A DNA stretch of 64,000 nucleotides from Paenibacillus sp. J5C2022 (GTDB taxonomy: Bacteria; Bacillota; Bacilli; Paenibacillales; Paenibacillaceae): positions 1 to 64,000 of the forward strand of contig NZ_JAOQJC010000001.1 of the NCBI RefSeq assembly GCF_025567625.1, given 5' to 3'. The translations under genes were made by a program, and so were the position numbers. Below are positions 1-8,122 of the stretch, one piece after another. The notes below the pieces were generated by a model, which saw only the letters and a list, made by a program, of their open reading frames with translations, had not been told where the DNA came from and made no database searches. The stretch's first letter is position 1; every line of letters begins with the position of its first letter.

Positions 1-249
1 TGTGGGCCGATATTGAAATTAGACAAGCATATGGAAAATGATCAACTTTCGAAGGCTGGGCATGAATTGACAATGGTCATGAATATGTCAATGGGAATGA
101 TGTCCAGTAATTGCGTTTGTCGTCGCCGCTATCTTCGAGCAGTAGAGCAATTATTTTGTGAAAAAGATAAAAAAGAAGCAGGAATTCAGCGCTGTCTCCG
201 AGAACTGGTACGTACGCACAATCGAATAGCGTGTGAATGGCAGACATAA
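1..249 (+). other. Open frame entering from left edge; unassigned
   Basis: Reading frame 1 is open from the first base to a TAA at 247-249, so this could be the 3' end of an upstream gene or a small ORF (from ATG 31, 72 aa). The peptide is rich in Met, Cys and Arg and resembles no family I recognise; it is not the end of FtsY, the usual upstream neighbour of ylxM. No convincing ribosome-binding site precedes ATG 31. The stretch is visibly more AT-rich than its neighbours. Bases 6-13 read GCCGATAT, a perfect SigD-type -10 element, but any -35 lies outside the window. Apart from the hairpin at 248-289, nothing else is visible up to the gene at 342. Confidence 0.2.
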
Positions 250-289
250 TGACGCAGAAGCAGTGCAACGCACTGCTCCCTGCGTCATT
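248..289 (+). terminator. Strong two-tier hairpin overlapping a stop codon
   Basis: A 10-bp outer stem (248-257 with 280-289) encloses an 8-bp inner stem (259-266 with 270-277) with a 3-base loop. It begins inside the TAA at 247-249 and sits 52 bases before the start codon at 342. No T-tract follows directly; the nearest is TTTTTT around 307-312. It may be the 3' end of the upstream transcript or a leader structure of the next gene. Confidence 0.45.
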
Positions 290-341
290 CGTCATGTTAC
301 AGCCCAATTTTTTGAAAAAGAAGAAGGAGCGGAGGGAATTC

Positions 342-1313
342 ATGTTGCGTTTTGAAAAACTGGCAAGGATAACGGTGTGGATGACGCTTGCAGTGTGTCT
401 GATTGGCGCTGCCATACCTGACGTGTTGGCGAAGGTGGACGATGCAGAGGTAATCGACGTGCTCCGAGAGGAATCCGGGTATCGATTGAAGATGCCGGCA
501 TATGCGGGAATGGTGGAAGTGGAGTCGGAAGACTCCAGCCGTCATCCCTTGCAGGTGGAAGCGGTGGAGCTGCACGCTCCGGAGTGGGACGAGCATGGCG
601 AGACCGTCTTGTTCCAACTGCTGGCGCAAAATCCGGAAGCGGATAGAGTTGCGCTCTATGTCAGCCTGTACAGCTACGGGAAGATTGATTACGTCGAAAG
701 CGAGCTTAAAGACGGGGAAATGGCCTACAAGCTGGACAAAGCGACATTGGCGATGATCGGAAATCGCTTGATATCGTTGCAGTTCTCGGTTCTCGACCAG
801 CAAGGGGAGGTCATCTTCGAAGCTCACGACATCCACTTCCGGTTCGCAGACAACGCCGTAGGGGCGATCGGCGATGCTCCGGTTAAGGCTAAGCCGGCAT
901 CGTCCCGGGTACTGGTTGACGGCAAGACGGTCGTATTCGAAGCCTATACGATTGGCGGGAACAATTACTTCAAGCTGCGGGACGTTGCGATGGCGCTGAA
1001 CGGAAGCGCCAAGCGATTCGCTGTGGCGTGGGACGCGGATTCCGCTTCGATCGACCTGTTGCCGGGAGACGCTTATCAGCCTGTCGGGAATGAACTGAAG
1101 GCGGGGGCCGATGTGGCGGCGAAGCGAGGGAAGCCGGCTTCGGCATCGCTGTATCTGGATGGCGTGCAAGTGCTGGCGGCCGCTTACAACATTGAAGGAA
1201 GCAACTATTATAAGCTGAGGGACATCGCAAGGGCGATAGACTTCCAAGTGGGGTGGGATGCGGACTCAAGAACCGTGAGCCTCGTCACGAAGGAGCGCTA
1301 TTCCGAGCAGTAA
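342..1313 (+). CDS. Secreted protein with two stalk-type (copper amine oxidase N-like) repeats
   Basis: A 323-aa protein of unknown specific function. The start is ATG 342, because GGAGGG at 331-336 is well spaced for it and it opens a classic signal peptide (basic N-terminus, hydrophobic core, cleavage after VLA near residue 30). Two C-terminal repeats (about 185-240 and 262-318) share the pattern YxIxGxNYxKLRDxAxAL and end near a WDADS motif. This is typical of the stalk domain often labelled copper amine oxidase N-terminal domain in Paenibacillus exported proteins. The middle (about 40-170) is not recognised. It probably acts at the cell surface or outside it. No amine oxidase catalytic domain is present, so the family name should not be read as an enzyme assignment. 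Confidence 0.8.
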   Translation: MLRFEKLARITVWMTLAVCLIGAAIPDVLAKVDDAEVIDVLREESGYRLKMPAYAGMVEVESEDSSRHPLQVEAVELHAPEWDEHGETVLFQLLAQNPEADRVALYVSLYSYGKIDYVESELKDGEMAYKLDKATLAMIGNRLISLQFSVLDQQGEVIFEAHDIHFRFADNAVGAIGDAPVKAKPASSRVLVDGKTVVFEAYTIGGNNYFKLRDVAMALNGSAKRFAVAWDADSASIDLLPGDAYQPVGNELKAGADVAAKRGKPASASLYLDGVQVLAAAYNIEGSNYYKLRDIARAIDFQVGWDADSRTVSLVTKERYSEQ

Positions 1314-1333
1314 TGTCTGACAAGGAAATATAC

Positions 1334-1363
1334 TTGACAGCGGTATAGGCCTTCGTGTATGAT
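1334..1363 (+). promoter_or_regulatory. SigA-type promoter for ylxM-ffh
   Basis: TTGACA at 1334-1339, an 18-base spacer and TATGAT at 1358-1363. It lies just after the stop of the secreted-protein gene and gives a leader of about 65 bases before ylxM. Confidence 0.75.
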
Positions 1364-1381
1364 AAGTAGCGTTGCATCACT

Positions 1382-1401
1382 GTCAAGGGAATGACCTTGA
1401 C
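1382..1401 (+). promoter_or_regulatory. Inverted repeat in the ylxM leader
   Basis: GTCAAGG (1382-1388) and CCTTGAC (1395-1401) form a perfect 7-bp dyad with a 6-base centre just downstream of the predicted transcription start. It could be an operator or a small mRNA hairpin. Confidence 0.4.
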
Positions 1402-1438
1402 GGCCTGATCATAGCAATGGAATAGGGGGCAATGAAGG

Positions 1439-1849
1439 ATGACCATGCAGGAACCGGATGCCCTGGCGAAGACGACAAGAATGAACTTGCTGCTGGACTT
1501 CTATGACAGCTTATTGACGGAGAAGCAGCGCACCATACTTACTTATTATTACCGCGACGACTTCTCGCTAGGCGAGATCGCGCTGGAATTCGATATTAGC
1601 CGTCAGGCAGTGTATGATAATATAAAGCGCGCGGAAGGCGCGCTGGAAGGTTACGAGAGCAAGCTGGGTCTGTTGATCAGGCATGAGCGGCTGCTTCGGC
1701 TGACGGAGCTGCTGGAGGAACGGCTTGATGCGATAGCGATGGAGGAATCGGATAAGCAATCCCTGAAGGAGGCTATCGCACAATTTCGCAACGATGAGGA
1801 ATCGGCAATAGGAGGTGGCGACAGATCATGGCAGCATTTGAAAGCTTGA
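1439..1849 (+). CDS. ylxM: YlxM family HTH protein of the SRP operon
   Basis: A 136-aa UPF0122 member. Residues about 15-65 form a sigma-region-4-like helix-turn-helix ([13 protein letters not shown], then [16 protein letters not shown]), followed by an acidic helical tail. Family members are encoded just before ffh in Firmicutes and are thought to support the signal recognition particle pathway. ATG 1439 is chosen because AGGGGG at 1424-1429 is 9 bases upstream. The 3' end overlaps the ffh start by 22 bases, indicating translational coupling. The tail after about residue 110 is lineage-specific. Confidence 0.92.
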   Translation: MTMQEPDALAKTTRMNLLLDFYDSLLTEKQRTILTYYYRDDFSLGEIALEFDISRQAVYDNIKRAEGALEGYESKLGLLIRHERLLRLTELLEERLDAIAMEESDKQSLKEAIAQFRNDEESAIGGGDRSWQHLKA

Positions 1850-3216
1850 GCAGCCGACTGCAGAGCGTATTCAGCAAGCTGAAGGGCAAAGGCAAAGTAT
1901 CGGAAAGCGACGTTAATGATGCAATGCGCGAGGTGCGTCTGGCGCTTCTGGAAGCCGACGTCAACTTCAAGGTCGTGAAGGAATTCATAGCCAAGGTGAA
2001 GGAGCAGGCCGTCGGACTGGAAGTGTCGAAGAGCTTCACTCCAGGCATGGTCGTCGTTGACATTGTCAATAAAGAATTGACGGAGTTAATGGGTGGTACG
2101 CAAGCCAAGCTGGCGAAGGCGAACAAGCCGCCCACCATTATTATGATGGCGGGTCTGCAGGGCGCGGGCAAGACGACGACGACAGGCAAGCTTGCGAAGC
2201 TCCTGCAGAAGGGCAATCACAAGCCGCTTCTCGTCGCGTGCGACATCTATCGTCCCGCTGCGATCAAGCAGCTGCAGGTGCTGGGAGACAGCATTGCCGC
2301 TCCCGTCTTCTCCATGGGAGACCAAGTCTCTCCGGTGCAGATCGCCGAAGAGGGCTTGCGCCATGCCAAGGAGAACGGCAACGACTATGTCATCATCGAT
2401 ACGGCGGGCCGCCTTCATATTGACGAAGCGCTTATGGAGGAGCTGAAGCAGATCCATGCCGTGGTGAAGCCCGATGAAGTGCTGCTCGTAGTGGATGCGA
2501 TGACGGGCCAGGATGCGGTGAACGTGGCCAAGAGCTTCCATGAGCAATTGGAGCTGACCGGCGTCGTGCTGACGAAGCTGGACGGCGATACAAGGGGCGG
2601 TGCCGCGCTGTCCGTCAAATCCGTTACTGGATGTCCCATTAAATTCGCCGCGATGGGCGAGAAGATCGACTCCCTGGAGCCGTTCCATCCCGAGCGGATG
2701 GCTTCGCGAATTCTTGGCATGGGGGATATGCTGTCACTGATCGAGAAGGCGCAGGCCGGCATCGATGCCGAGAAGGCGGCAGAGATGGAACGGAAGATGC
2801 GTACGGCTGAGTTCACATTCGACGATTTTCTGGATCAGATGGAGCAGGTCCGCAAGCTGGGACCGCTGGATCAGATTATGGATATGCTTCCCGGCATGGG
2901 CAAGATGAAGGGCAGCATGAAGGATATGAAGGTGGACGAGAAGCAGCTTGGCCGGGTGGAAGCGATCGTCCGTTCCATGACGAAGGAAGAGAAGAGCAAG
3001 CCGGAATTGCTCAACCATAGCAGGCGCAAGCGGATTGCCGCCGGAAGCGGCGCCACGATCGTAGAAGTGAACCGCTTGATCAAGCAATTCGACGACATGC
3101 GCCGCATGATGAAGCAATTCTCCTCCATGATGGGGCCGAAAGGACCGAAAGGCATGAAGGGCGGTCGCAAAGGGCTGAAAGGCCTCATGGGCAAAAATAT
3201 GAAATTTCCGTTTTGA
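1828..3216 (+). CDS. ffh: Signal recognition particle protein Ffh (SRP54)
   Basis: A 462-aa SRP GTPase that binds SRP RNA and signal sequences of nascent membrane proteins and delivers ribosomes to FtsY. The N domain covers about 1-85. The G domain carries G1 [13 protein letters not shown] (about 109-121), [13 protein letters not shown], and [14 protein letters not shown]. The methionine-rich M domain runs from about 300 to the end and finishes in a Gly/Lys/Met-rich tail. The start ATG follows GGAGGTGG at 1811-1818. It overlaps ylxM and precedes rpsP by about 44 bases, with a 7-bp hairpin just after its stop. Confidence 0.98.
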   Translation: MAAFESLSSRLQSVFSKLKGKGKVSESDVNDAMREVRLALLEADVNFKVVKEFIAKVKEQAVGLEVSKSFTPGMVVVDIVNKELTELMGGTQAKLAKANKPPTIIMMAGLQGAGKTTTTGKLAKLLQKGNHKPLLVACDIYRPAAIKQLQVLGDSIAAPVFSMGDQVSPVQIAEEGLRHAKENGNDYVIIDTAGRLHIDEALMEELKQIHAVVKPDEVLLVVDAMTGQDAVNVAKSFHEQLELTGVVLTKLDGDTRGGAALSVKSVTGCPIKFAAMGEKIDSLEPFHPERMASRILGMGDMLSLIEKAQAGIDAEKAAEMERKMRTAEFTFDDFLDQMEQVRKLGPLDQIMDMLPGMGKMKGSMKDMKVDEKQLGRVEAIVRSMTKEEKSKPELLNHSRRKRIAAGSGATIVEVNRLIKQFDDMRRMMKQFSSMMGPKGPKGMKGGRKGLKGLMGKNMKFPF

Positions 3217-3236
3217 CGGCAGCTTGACCGCTGCCG
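3217..3236 (+). other. Hairpin between ffh and rpsP
   Basis: CGGCAGC (3217-3223) pairs perfectly with GCTGCCG (3230-3236) around a 6-base loop, starting one base after the ffh stop codon. No T-tract follows, so a 3'-stabilising or processing structure inside the operon is more likely than full termination. Confidence 0.4.
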
Positions 3237-3260
3237 ACTAATTGAAGGAGGTGAATGATA

Positions 3261-3533
3261 ATGGCAGTACGTATTCGCTTGAAACGTATGGGTGCGCACA
3301 AAGCGCCATTCTACCGCGTTGTTGTATCGGATTCCCGTTCCCCGCGCGATGGACGTTTTATTGAAGAGATCGGTACTTATAATCCAGTCGCTCAGCCAGC
3401 TCAAGTTTCCATTAACGAAGAGAAGGCTCTGAAGTGGCTTCAAACAGGAGCGCAAGCTTCTGATACCGTTCGCGATCTTCTTTCCAAAGCTGGTGTTCTG
3501 AAGAAGTTCCATGAGCTTAAGCAACAGAAATAA
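3261..3533 (+). CDS. rpsP: 30S ribosomal protein S16
   Basis: A 90-aa small-subunit protein that helps assemble the 16S 5' and central domains. The N-terminus [19 protein letters not shown] and the [15 protein letters not shown] segment are diagnostic. An ATG at 3255 is also in frame, but 3261 is preferred because it gives the canonical MAVRIRL start and a 9-base spacing from AAGGAGGTG. It sits in the usual place between ffh and the KH-domain gene. Codon use is biased, as expected for a highly expressed gene. Confidence 0.98.
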   Translation: MAVRIRLKRMGAHKAPFYRVVVSDSRSPRDGRFIEEIGTYNPVAQPAQVSINEEKALKWLQTGAQASDTVRDLLSKAGVLKKFHELKQQK

Positions 3534-3558
3534 CTGTTGAGTAGCGGAGGGCTTTGTT

Positions 3559-3789
3559 ATGAAAGAATTAATTCTTGTCATTGCGAAGGCTTTGGTGGAT
3601 CATCCGGATGAAGTGCGCGTGGAGGTAAGGGACGACGACCGCAGTACGGTTTACGAGCTGACGGTTCACCCTCGCGATGTCGGCAAGATTATCGGCAAGG
3701 GAGGGCGCATTGCCAAGGCGATGCGGACCGTTGTAACCTCGGCATCTGTGAAATCGGGCAAGCGGGTAATCGTAGACATTAACTCATAA
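3559..3789 (+). CDS. khpA: KH-domain RNA-binding protein KhpA (YlqC)
   Basis: A 76-aa single KH domain protein. The GKIIGKGGRIAKAMR segment (about 48-62) contains the GxxG loop that contacts RNA. KhpA partners with KhpB/Jag in Firmicutes and affects cell elongation, division and small-RNA binding. Length and position between rpsP and rimM are the family norm. The ribosome-binding site GCGGAGGG lies about 8 bases upstream of ATG 3559. A wobble-rich hairpin (3803-3832) follows, so its transcript may be partly separated from rimM. Confidence 0.93.
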   Translation: MKELILVIAKALVDHPDEVRVEVRDDDRSTVYELTVHPRDVGKIIGKGGRIAKAMRTVVTSASVKSGKRVIVDINS

Positions 3790-3802
3790 GCGCATATGCC
3801 AT

Positions 3803-3832
3803 GAGGGTCGGGATGTATATGTCCTGGCCCTC
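3803..3832 (+). terminator. Wobble-paired hairpin after khpA, possible attenuator
   Basis: GAGGGTCGGGA (3803-3813) pairs with the segment ending CCCTC at 3832 over about 11 positions, counting G-U pairs. A weak pyrimidine run (TTCT) follows. A TATAAT box at 3843-3848 lies just downstream but has no good -35, so partial termination plus a weak promoter for rimM is possible. Confidence 0.4.
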
Positions 3833-3880
3833 TTCTGCATGTTATAATGAACAGACTACATAATTAGAGGGATGAATGGC

Positions 3881-4405
3881 ATGAACGGAAACTGGTATAC
3901 GGTCGGCATCATTGTCAATACGCATGGCATACGAGGCGATCTGAAGGTTGTCTCCAAGACGGACTTCCCCGAGGAGAGATTCGCGCCGGGCAGCTCCCTT
4001 ATGATGGTGTCGGATGATGAGAAGCAGTCCGTGCCCGTCACGATCGCTTCTTCCCGCGCCCATAAGAGCATGTACATCGTCAAGCTGGAAGGCTACGGCA
4101 ACATTAATGAAGTCGAGACATATAAAGGCTGGATATTGAAGGTGTCGGAGGAGCAGCAAGGGGATCTGGATGAAGGCCAGTATTATTACCATGAGATCAT
4201 CGGCTGCCGCGTCGTAACGGAAGCTGGAGAGCAACTCGGAGCTATATCCGAAATATTGAGTCCAGGCGCCAATGACGTATGGGTGGTGGAGCGCCCCAAA
4301 GGAGCCGGCAAGCCGATCCTGCTGCCTGTCATCGATGAGGTCGTGAAGTCGGTGGATGTGAAGGAGAAGGTTGTGACGGTCTCTCTAATGGAAGGGCTGG
4401 TCTAG
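3881..4405 (+). CDS. rimM: 16S rRNA processing protein RimM
   Basis: A 174-aa 30S assembly factor that binds S19 and the 16S 3' domain. The N-terminal domain begins with [18 protein letters not shown], a hallmark of the family. The C-terminal PRC-barrel includes [11 protein letters not shown] and the VWVVER...[14 protein letters not shown] segment. ATG 3881 is preferred over ATG 3872: GAGGG at 3867-3871 is 9 bases from 3881 but abuts 3872. trmD starts 2 bases after the stop, so the two RNA/ribosome genes are coupled. Confidence 0.96.
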   Translation: MNGNWYTVGIIVNTHGIRGDLKVVSKTDFPEERFAPGSSLMMVSDDEKQSVPVTIASSRAHKSMYIVKLEGYGNINEVETYKGWILKVSEEQQGDLDEGQYYYHEIIGCRVVTEAGEQLGAISEILSPGANDVWVVERPKGAGKPILLPVIDEVVKSVDVKEKVVTVSLMEGLV

Positions 4406-4407
4406 CA

Positions 4408-5148
4408 ATGAGAATCGACGTCCTCACTTTGTTCCCGGAGATGTTCGAAGGAGTGTTAAACGCCAGCATATTGGGAAAAGCGCGTCAGAAGGGCATTGTA
4501 GCTCTGGAGGCGGTTAACTTCAGGGAGTATTCCGAGAGCAAGCATAAAACGGTAGACGACTATCCCTATGGGGGCGGCGGGGGCATGGTGCTGAAGCCGG
4601 AGCCTGTATTCTCCGCGGTAGAAGACTTGCAGGAGAAGTCGAAGACTGCGCCGAGGGTAGTGTTGATGTGCCCGCAAGGCGAGCCCTTCACACAGCGAAA
4701 AGCGGAGGAGCTGGCCGGTGAACAACACTTGGTGCTCATATGCGGTCACTACGAAGGCTACGATGAGCGCATTCGGGAGCATCTCGTGACGGACGAGCTG
4801 TCTATCGGCGATTACGTGCTCACTGGAGGGGAGATTCCCGCTATGGCGGTCATCGACAGCGTAGTCCGCTTGTTGCCCGGTGTGCTGGGCAATGAATCGT
4901 CGGCCGTTACGGATTCTTACAGCACCGGACTGCTGGAGCATCCTCATTATACACGCCCCCCTGAATTCAGGGGCTGGAGCGTGCCGGAGGTGCTGCTGTC
5001 GGGTCATCATGAGAACATTGAGCGGTGGAGACGGGAGCAATCGCTGATGCGCACGCTGTCGCGGCGTCCCGATCTGCTGGGCGATGCGGAGCTGACGGAC
5101 AAGGAACGAAAGTGGCTTGCGGAGAGAAGTGCCGCAACAAATAAATAA
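4408..5148 (+). CDS. trmD: tRNA (guanine37-N1)-methyltransferase TrmD
   Basis: A 246-aa SPOUT methyltransferase that uses S-adenosylmethionine to make m1G37 in tRNAs with a G at 36, preventing frameshifting. It shows [13 protein letters not shown] at the N-terminus, [14 protein letters not shown], the knotted SAM site ([15 protein letters not shown], then [13 protein letters not shown]) and [12 protein letters not shown]. The C-terminal helical domain has the [17 protein letters not shown] segment. Full length, in its usual place between rimM and rplS. Confidence 0.98.
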   Translation: MRIDVLTLFPEMFEGVLNASILGKARQKGIVALEAVNFREYSESKHKTVDDYPYGGGGGMVLKPEPVFSAVEDLQEKSKTAPRVVLMCPQGEPFTQRKAEELAGEQHLVLICGHYEGYDERIREHLVTDELSIGDYVLTGGEIPAMAVIDSVVRLLPGVLGNESSAVTDSYSTGLLEHPHYTRPPEFRGWSVPEVLLSGHHENIERWRREQSLMRTLSRRPDLLGDAELTDKERKWLAERSAATNK

Positions 5149-5151
5149 ATA

Positions 5152-5180
5152 TTGATTTCATGCCCGTCTTATGGTAATAT
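5152..5180 (+). promoter_or_regulatory. SigA-type extended -10 promoter for rplS
   Basis: TTGATT at 5152-5157, a 17-base spacer and TAATAT at 5175-5180 preceded by TG at 5172-5173 (extended -10). This predicts a start near 5187 and an rplS leader of about 100 bases. Confidence 0.65.
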
Positions 5181-5187
5181 TTCTAAT

Positions 5188-5286
5188 GTTGTTTGTATAG
5201 TCGGACGGTCCGCTATAAGTGATGATGGAATCAATGGGGATTGCTGGAGCTTATAAGAACGTCTATGGTGGAAGGAGTGAACCCGA
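5188..5286 (+). promoter_or_regulatory. Structured rplS leader, candidate L19 autoregulatory element
   Basis: The untranslated stretch between the predicted transcription start and the rplS ATG contains a clear hairpin: TATAG (5196-5200) with CTATA (5213-5217), enclosing CGGA/TCCG. Firmicutes commonly carry an L19 leader at this exact place that mediates ribosomal-protein feedback. Assignment to that family rests on position and structure, not on a covariance match. Confidence 0.45.
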
Positions 5287-5628
5287 ATGAGCATTGTACA
5301 AGAAATTACGAAAGAACAGATTCGCCAAGACATTCCCGCGTTTCGCCCTGGCGACACGTTGAAAGTGCACGTAAAGGTTATCGAGGGATCCCGCGAGCGT
5401 ATCCAGCTGTTCGAAGGCGTTGTAATCAAACGTCGTGGCGGCGGTATTAGCGAGACTTTTACTGTTCGCAAAATTTCTTACGGTGTTGGCGTGGAGAGAA
5501 CATTCCCGCTTCACTCGCCGAAGATCGACAAGATCGAAGTGGCTCGCCGCGGTAAAGTGCGTCGCGCTAAGCTGTACTATCTGCGCAGCCTGCGTGGCAA
5601 GGCGGCAAGAATTAAAGAGATTCGTTAA
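5287..5628 (+). CDS. rplS: 50S ribosomal protein L19
   Basis: A 113-aa large-subunit protein at the subunit interface. Recognisable segments are [31 protein letters not shown], the glycine-rich [16 protein letters not shown] and [13 protein letters not shown], with a basic C-terminus. Length is normal. The start ATG 5287 is preceded by GGAAGGAGTG. It has its own promoter and leader and is closed by a terminator at 5643-5677, so it can be expressed apart from rimM-trmD. Confidence 0.98.
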   Translation: MSIVQEITKEQIRQDIPAFRPGDTLKVHVKVIEGSRERIQLFEGVVIKRRGGGISETFTVRKISYGVGVERTFPLHSPKIDKIEVARRGKVRRAKLYYLRSLRGKAARIKEIR

Positions 5629-5642
5629 GATGAAACGTCAAG

Positions 5643-5677
5643 AGGGGCTTGCAAAGACAAGCTCCTTTTCGTTTTTT
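5643..5677 (+). terminator. Intrinsic terminator after rplS
   Basis: GGGGCTTG (5644-5651) pairs with CAAGCTCC (5658-5665) with one G-T wobble and a 6-base loop, followed by TTTTCGTTTTTT. It lies between rplS and lepB. Confidence 0.85.
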
Positions 5678-5711
5678 ATGCAAATTACGTACAAGAAGAG
5701 AGGGCATGCAT

Positions 5712-6410
5712 ATGGATTCGCAGCATCCAAACGACGAACAGGAAACGAAGCGTGATCAACCTTTGACTGAACCGTTAAATCCTCAGCATGCTGATGACGC
5801 ATCGCCCGAAGGGAAAGCTTCGCGCAAGAGCAATTCCGCCTACAAGGAAATTGTGGAGTGGATTAAAGCGCTGGCCATAGCAGTCGTGCTGGTATTTATC
5901 ATTCGTCAATTCCTATTCTCTCCTTTTATTGTAGATGGACCATCCATGCAGCCTAACTTTGAGACGGGCGAACGCTTGATCGTCAACAAAATATTATACA
6001 GATTCAGAGAGCCGGAGTTCGGAGAAGTCGTTGTATTCGACGTGCCGGAGCAGAACAGAAAGTTCATTAAACGGGTCATCGGCGTGCCGGGCGACCGGAT
6101 TCGCGTCGAGGGCGACGATCTGTACATTAACGATCAAAAAATGGAAGAGCCGTATATTAAAGAAGCGATTGAGAAAAGCCGGGCAAATGGGGAACTATAT
6201 AACGGGATCGGTACCCGATACAACTTCCCTAACGATTCCTTCAAGGAAACGACTGTGCCGGAAGGCATGATATTCGCTCTCGGCGATAACAGAGGCAACA
6301 GCACAGACAGCCGGGCGATCGGCTTCGTGTCGGAGGATGAAATTGTAGGTCGAGCCGACGTCATCTTCTGGCCGCTTAACAAAATCGAATTCATTAAGCA
6401 CAATTATTAG
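5712..6410 (+). CDS. lepB: Type I signal peptidase
   Basis: A 232-aa membrane serine/lysine protease that cleaves signal peptides of exported proteins. A hydrophilic N-terminus of about 45 residues precedes one membrane segment ([17 protein letters not shown]). The catalytic serine lies in [10 protein letters not shown] and the general-base lysine in [25 protein letters not shown] is the conserved box E. ATG 5712 is chosen because GAGAGGG at 5698-5704 is 7 bases upstream; ATG 5706 is too close to it. The neighbour rbgA begins 17 bases after the stop. Confidence 0.96.
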   Translation: MDSQHPNDEQETKRDQPLTEPLNPQHADDASPEGKASRKSNSAYKEIVEWIKALAIAVVLVFIIRQFLFSPFIVDGPSMQPNFETGERLIVNKILYRFREPEFGEVVVFDVPEQNRKFIKRVIGVPGDRIRVEGDDLYINDQKMEEPYIKEAIEKSRANGELYNGIGTRYNFPNDSFKETTVPEGMIFALGDNRGNSTDSRAIGFVSEDEIVGRADVIFWPLNKIEFIKHNY

Positions 6411-6427
6411 TTAGGGTGAAGCAAGCC

Positions 6428-7318
6428 ATGACCATACAATGGTTCCCGGGCCATATGACCCGGGCGAGAAGACAAATACAGGACAAGCTGAAGCTGATCG
6501 ATATCGTAATCGAGCTGCTTGACGCCCGCGTTCCGCTATCCAGCCGCAATCCCATGATTGACGAGGTGCTGCAAGGAAAACCAAGGCTGATCGTCTTGAA
6601 TAAAAGCGATCTTGCCGACGCCACGGCTACGGAACAGTGGAAGGCTTACTTCCAGCATGAAGGCCACGTCTGTCTGGCGGTCGATTCCTCTACCGGCAGC
6701 CATGTCGGCGAAATTCCCCATAAGGCCAGAGAAATTCTGCATGAGATGATTGCGAAGCAGCAGGCCAAAGGGATGAATCCAAGAGCCGTAAGAGGGCTGA
6801 TTGTCGGCATTCCCAATGTTGGCAAGTCTACGCTGATCAACCGTCTCGCAGGACGGAATATTGCGGCGACTGGCGATAAGCCAGGCGTGACGAAAGGGCA
6901 GCAGTGGATCAAGGTCGGTAGCGAGATGGAGCTGCTGGATACGCCGGGCATATTGTGGCCGAAGTTCGAGGATCAGCAGGTTGGGTATCGGCTTGCGATG
7001 ACCGGAGCGATCAAGGAGCAGGTGCTGCATATCGACGACATTGCCTTCTATGCCATACGGGAATTGCTGGGTCGCTACTGGGCGGAACTGAAGGCTAGAT
7101 ACGGCCTGGAGCTGGATAGACCTGACGATCCTGAAGATAATGAAGCGATCGTATCGGTAATGGAAGGAATAGGCCGCAAGCGCGGTTGTCTCGTCAGTGG
7201 CGGCCATGTCGATCTGGAGAAAGCGTCCGGCATTATACTGCGCGATCTTCGGGCAGGCAAGCTGGGACGGATTACGCTGGAGATGCCTTATGACGATATG
7301 CCTGCACGGGAGCAATAG
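6428..7318 (+). CDS. rbgA: Ribosome biogenesis GTPase RbgA (YlqF)
   Basis: A 296-aa circularly permuted GTPase needed for late 50S maturation, where it promotes incorporation of L16 and other late proteins. The G4 motif NKSDLAD comes first (about 60), then G1 [14 protein letters not shown] (about 130-143), the G2 region KPGVTKG, and G3 [10 protein letters not shown]. The N-terminal [13 protein letters not shown] is a family signature, and a helical C-terminal RNA-binding region follows. ATG 6428 is supported by AGGGTG at 6413-6418; a GTG at 6416 lies inside that ribosome-binding site and is less likely. Confidence 0.96.
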   Translation: MTIQWFPGHMTRARRQIQDKLKLIDIVIELLDARVPLSSRNPMIDEVLQGKPRLIVLNKSDLADATATEQWKAYFQHEGHVCLAVDSSTGSHVGEIPHKAREILHEMIAKQQAKGMNPRAVRGLIVGIPNVGKSTLINRLAGRNIAATGDKPGVTKGQQWIKVGSEMELLDTPGILWPKFEDQQVGYRLAMTGAIKEQVLHIDDIAFYAIRELLGRYWAELKARYGLELDRPDDPEDNEAIVSVMEGIGRKRGCLVSGGHVDLEKASGIILRDLRAGKLGRITLEMPYDDMPAREQ

Positions 7319-7363
7319 AGTGTATTCCTCATGGGAGCGAGGGAGCAAGGGAGTAGATGTCAA

Positions 7364-7963
7364 GTGCTGCAATACGAAGAAATATTATGGGATGACGGGC
7401 ATGCCTCTGTCGCAGGGGTCGACGAGGTAGGCCGAGGTTGTCTGTTCGGTGATGTTGTTGCAGGCGCGGTTATCCTGCCTCCGCATCTCGTAATCGACGG
7501 CATCAACGATTCCAAGAAGCTTAGTGAGAAGAAGCGGGAAGAGTTGTTCGCCATCATAACGGAGCAATGCGTTGCTTGGTCTGTCGCACGCGTCGACGCG
7601 CGAACGATCGATGAGATCAACATTAAGCAGGCCGCTCGGCTCGCCATGAAGCTAGCGGTGCAATCACTCGCCGTTCCGGCGGAATACTTGTTGGTGGATG
7701 CGGAGCAGGTTGATCTGGATGTGCCGCAGCAAGGCATCGTGAAGGGCGACGCGAACAGCCAATCCATCGCCGCGGCGTCTATCGTGGCGAAAGTGACAAG
7801 AGACAGACTATGCCTGCAGGAATGGGAAGAGCAGTTCCCGCAATATGGCATTGCCGTACATAAAGGCTACGCTACCAAGCAGCACCGGGAGATGCTGCTG
7901 CAGCATGGCCCCAGCTCGCTGCATCGCCGCACGTTCTTGAAGAAGCTGCTTGGAGATGTTTGA
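7364..7963 (+). CDS. rnhB: Ribonuclease HII
   Basis: A 199-aa endonuclease that cuts RNA in RNA-DNA hybrids and at single embedded ribonucleotides. The first acidic catalytic pair lies in VAGVDEVGRGCLFGDVVAGA; the remaining acids are in LLVDAEQVDL and around KGDANSQSIAAASIVAKVTRDR. GTG 7364 is chosen because AAGGGAG at 7347-7353 is 10 bases upstream and the protein then begins LQYEEILWDDG, close to the start of the family domain. An in-frame ATG at 7331 would add 11 residues but lacks a good ribosome-binding site. A hairpin with a T-tract (7977-8033) ends the transcript. Confidence 0.94.
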   Translation: MLQYEEILWDDGHASVAGVDEVGRGCLFGDVVAGAVILPPHLVIDGINDSKKLSEKKREELFAIITEQCVAWSVARVDARTIDEINIKQAARLAMKLAVQSLAVPAEYLLVDAEQVDLDVPQQGIVKGDANSQSIAAASIVAKVTRDRLCLQEWEEQFPQYGIAVHKGYATKQHREMLLQHGPSSLHRRTFLKKLLGDV

Positions 7964-7976
7964 ATACGATCGTACC

Positions 7977-8033
7977 AATCGCCCCTTTGAGGCAGTGCGG
8001 ATTCCCGCCGCTAGCCTTGAACGGGCGATTTTT
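7977..8033 (+). terminator. Long-stem terminator after rnhB
   Basis: AATCGCCC (7977-7984) pairs with GGGCGATT (8023-8030), followed by TTT. The interior folds further, with AGGC/GCCT and GCGG/CCGC pairings. This isolates rnhB from ylqG. Confidence 0.7.
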
Positions 8034-8042
8034 CGGTATCCC

Positions 8043-8073
8043 TACAGGCGAAGGGGACCGAAGCCGATATAAT
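8043..8073 (+). promoter_or_regulatory. Candidate SigD (sigma-28) promoter upstream of ylqGH
   Basis: TACA at 8043-8046, a 16-base spacer and a perfect GCCGATAT at 8063-8070. The B. subtilis SigD consensus is TAAA-N15-GCCGATAT. A TATAAT (8068-8073) overlaps the same site but has no matching SigA -35. The downstream genes are FliK-like and FlhB-like, which fits flagellar-sigma control. Confidence 0.5.
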
Positions 8074-8122
8074 AAGTACTAAGTATGAAGCAAGCGTGTT
8101 AGCGTTCGGAGGAGTTGGGCCA

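Noticed and set aside
297-1247. Long open frame on the minus strand across the secreted-protein gene
   Set aside because: It is antisense to a gene with a signal peptide, repeats and a good ribosome-binding site; its translation has no recognisable domain.
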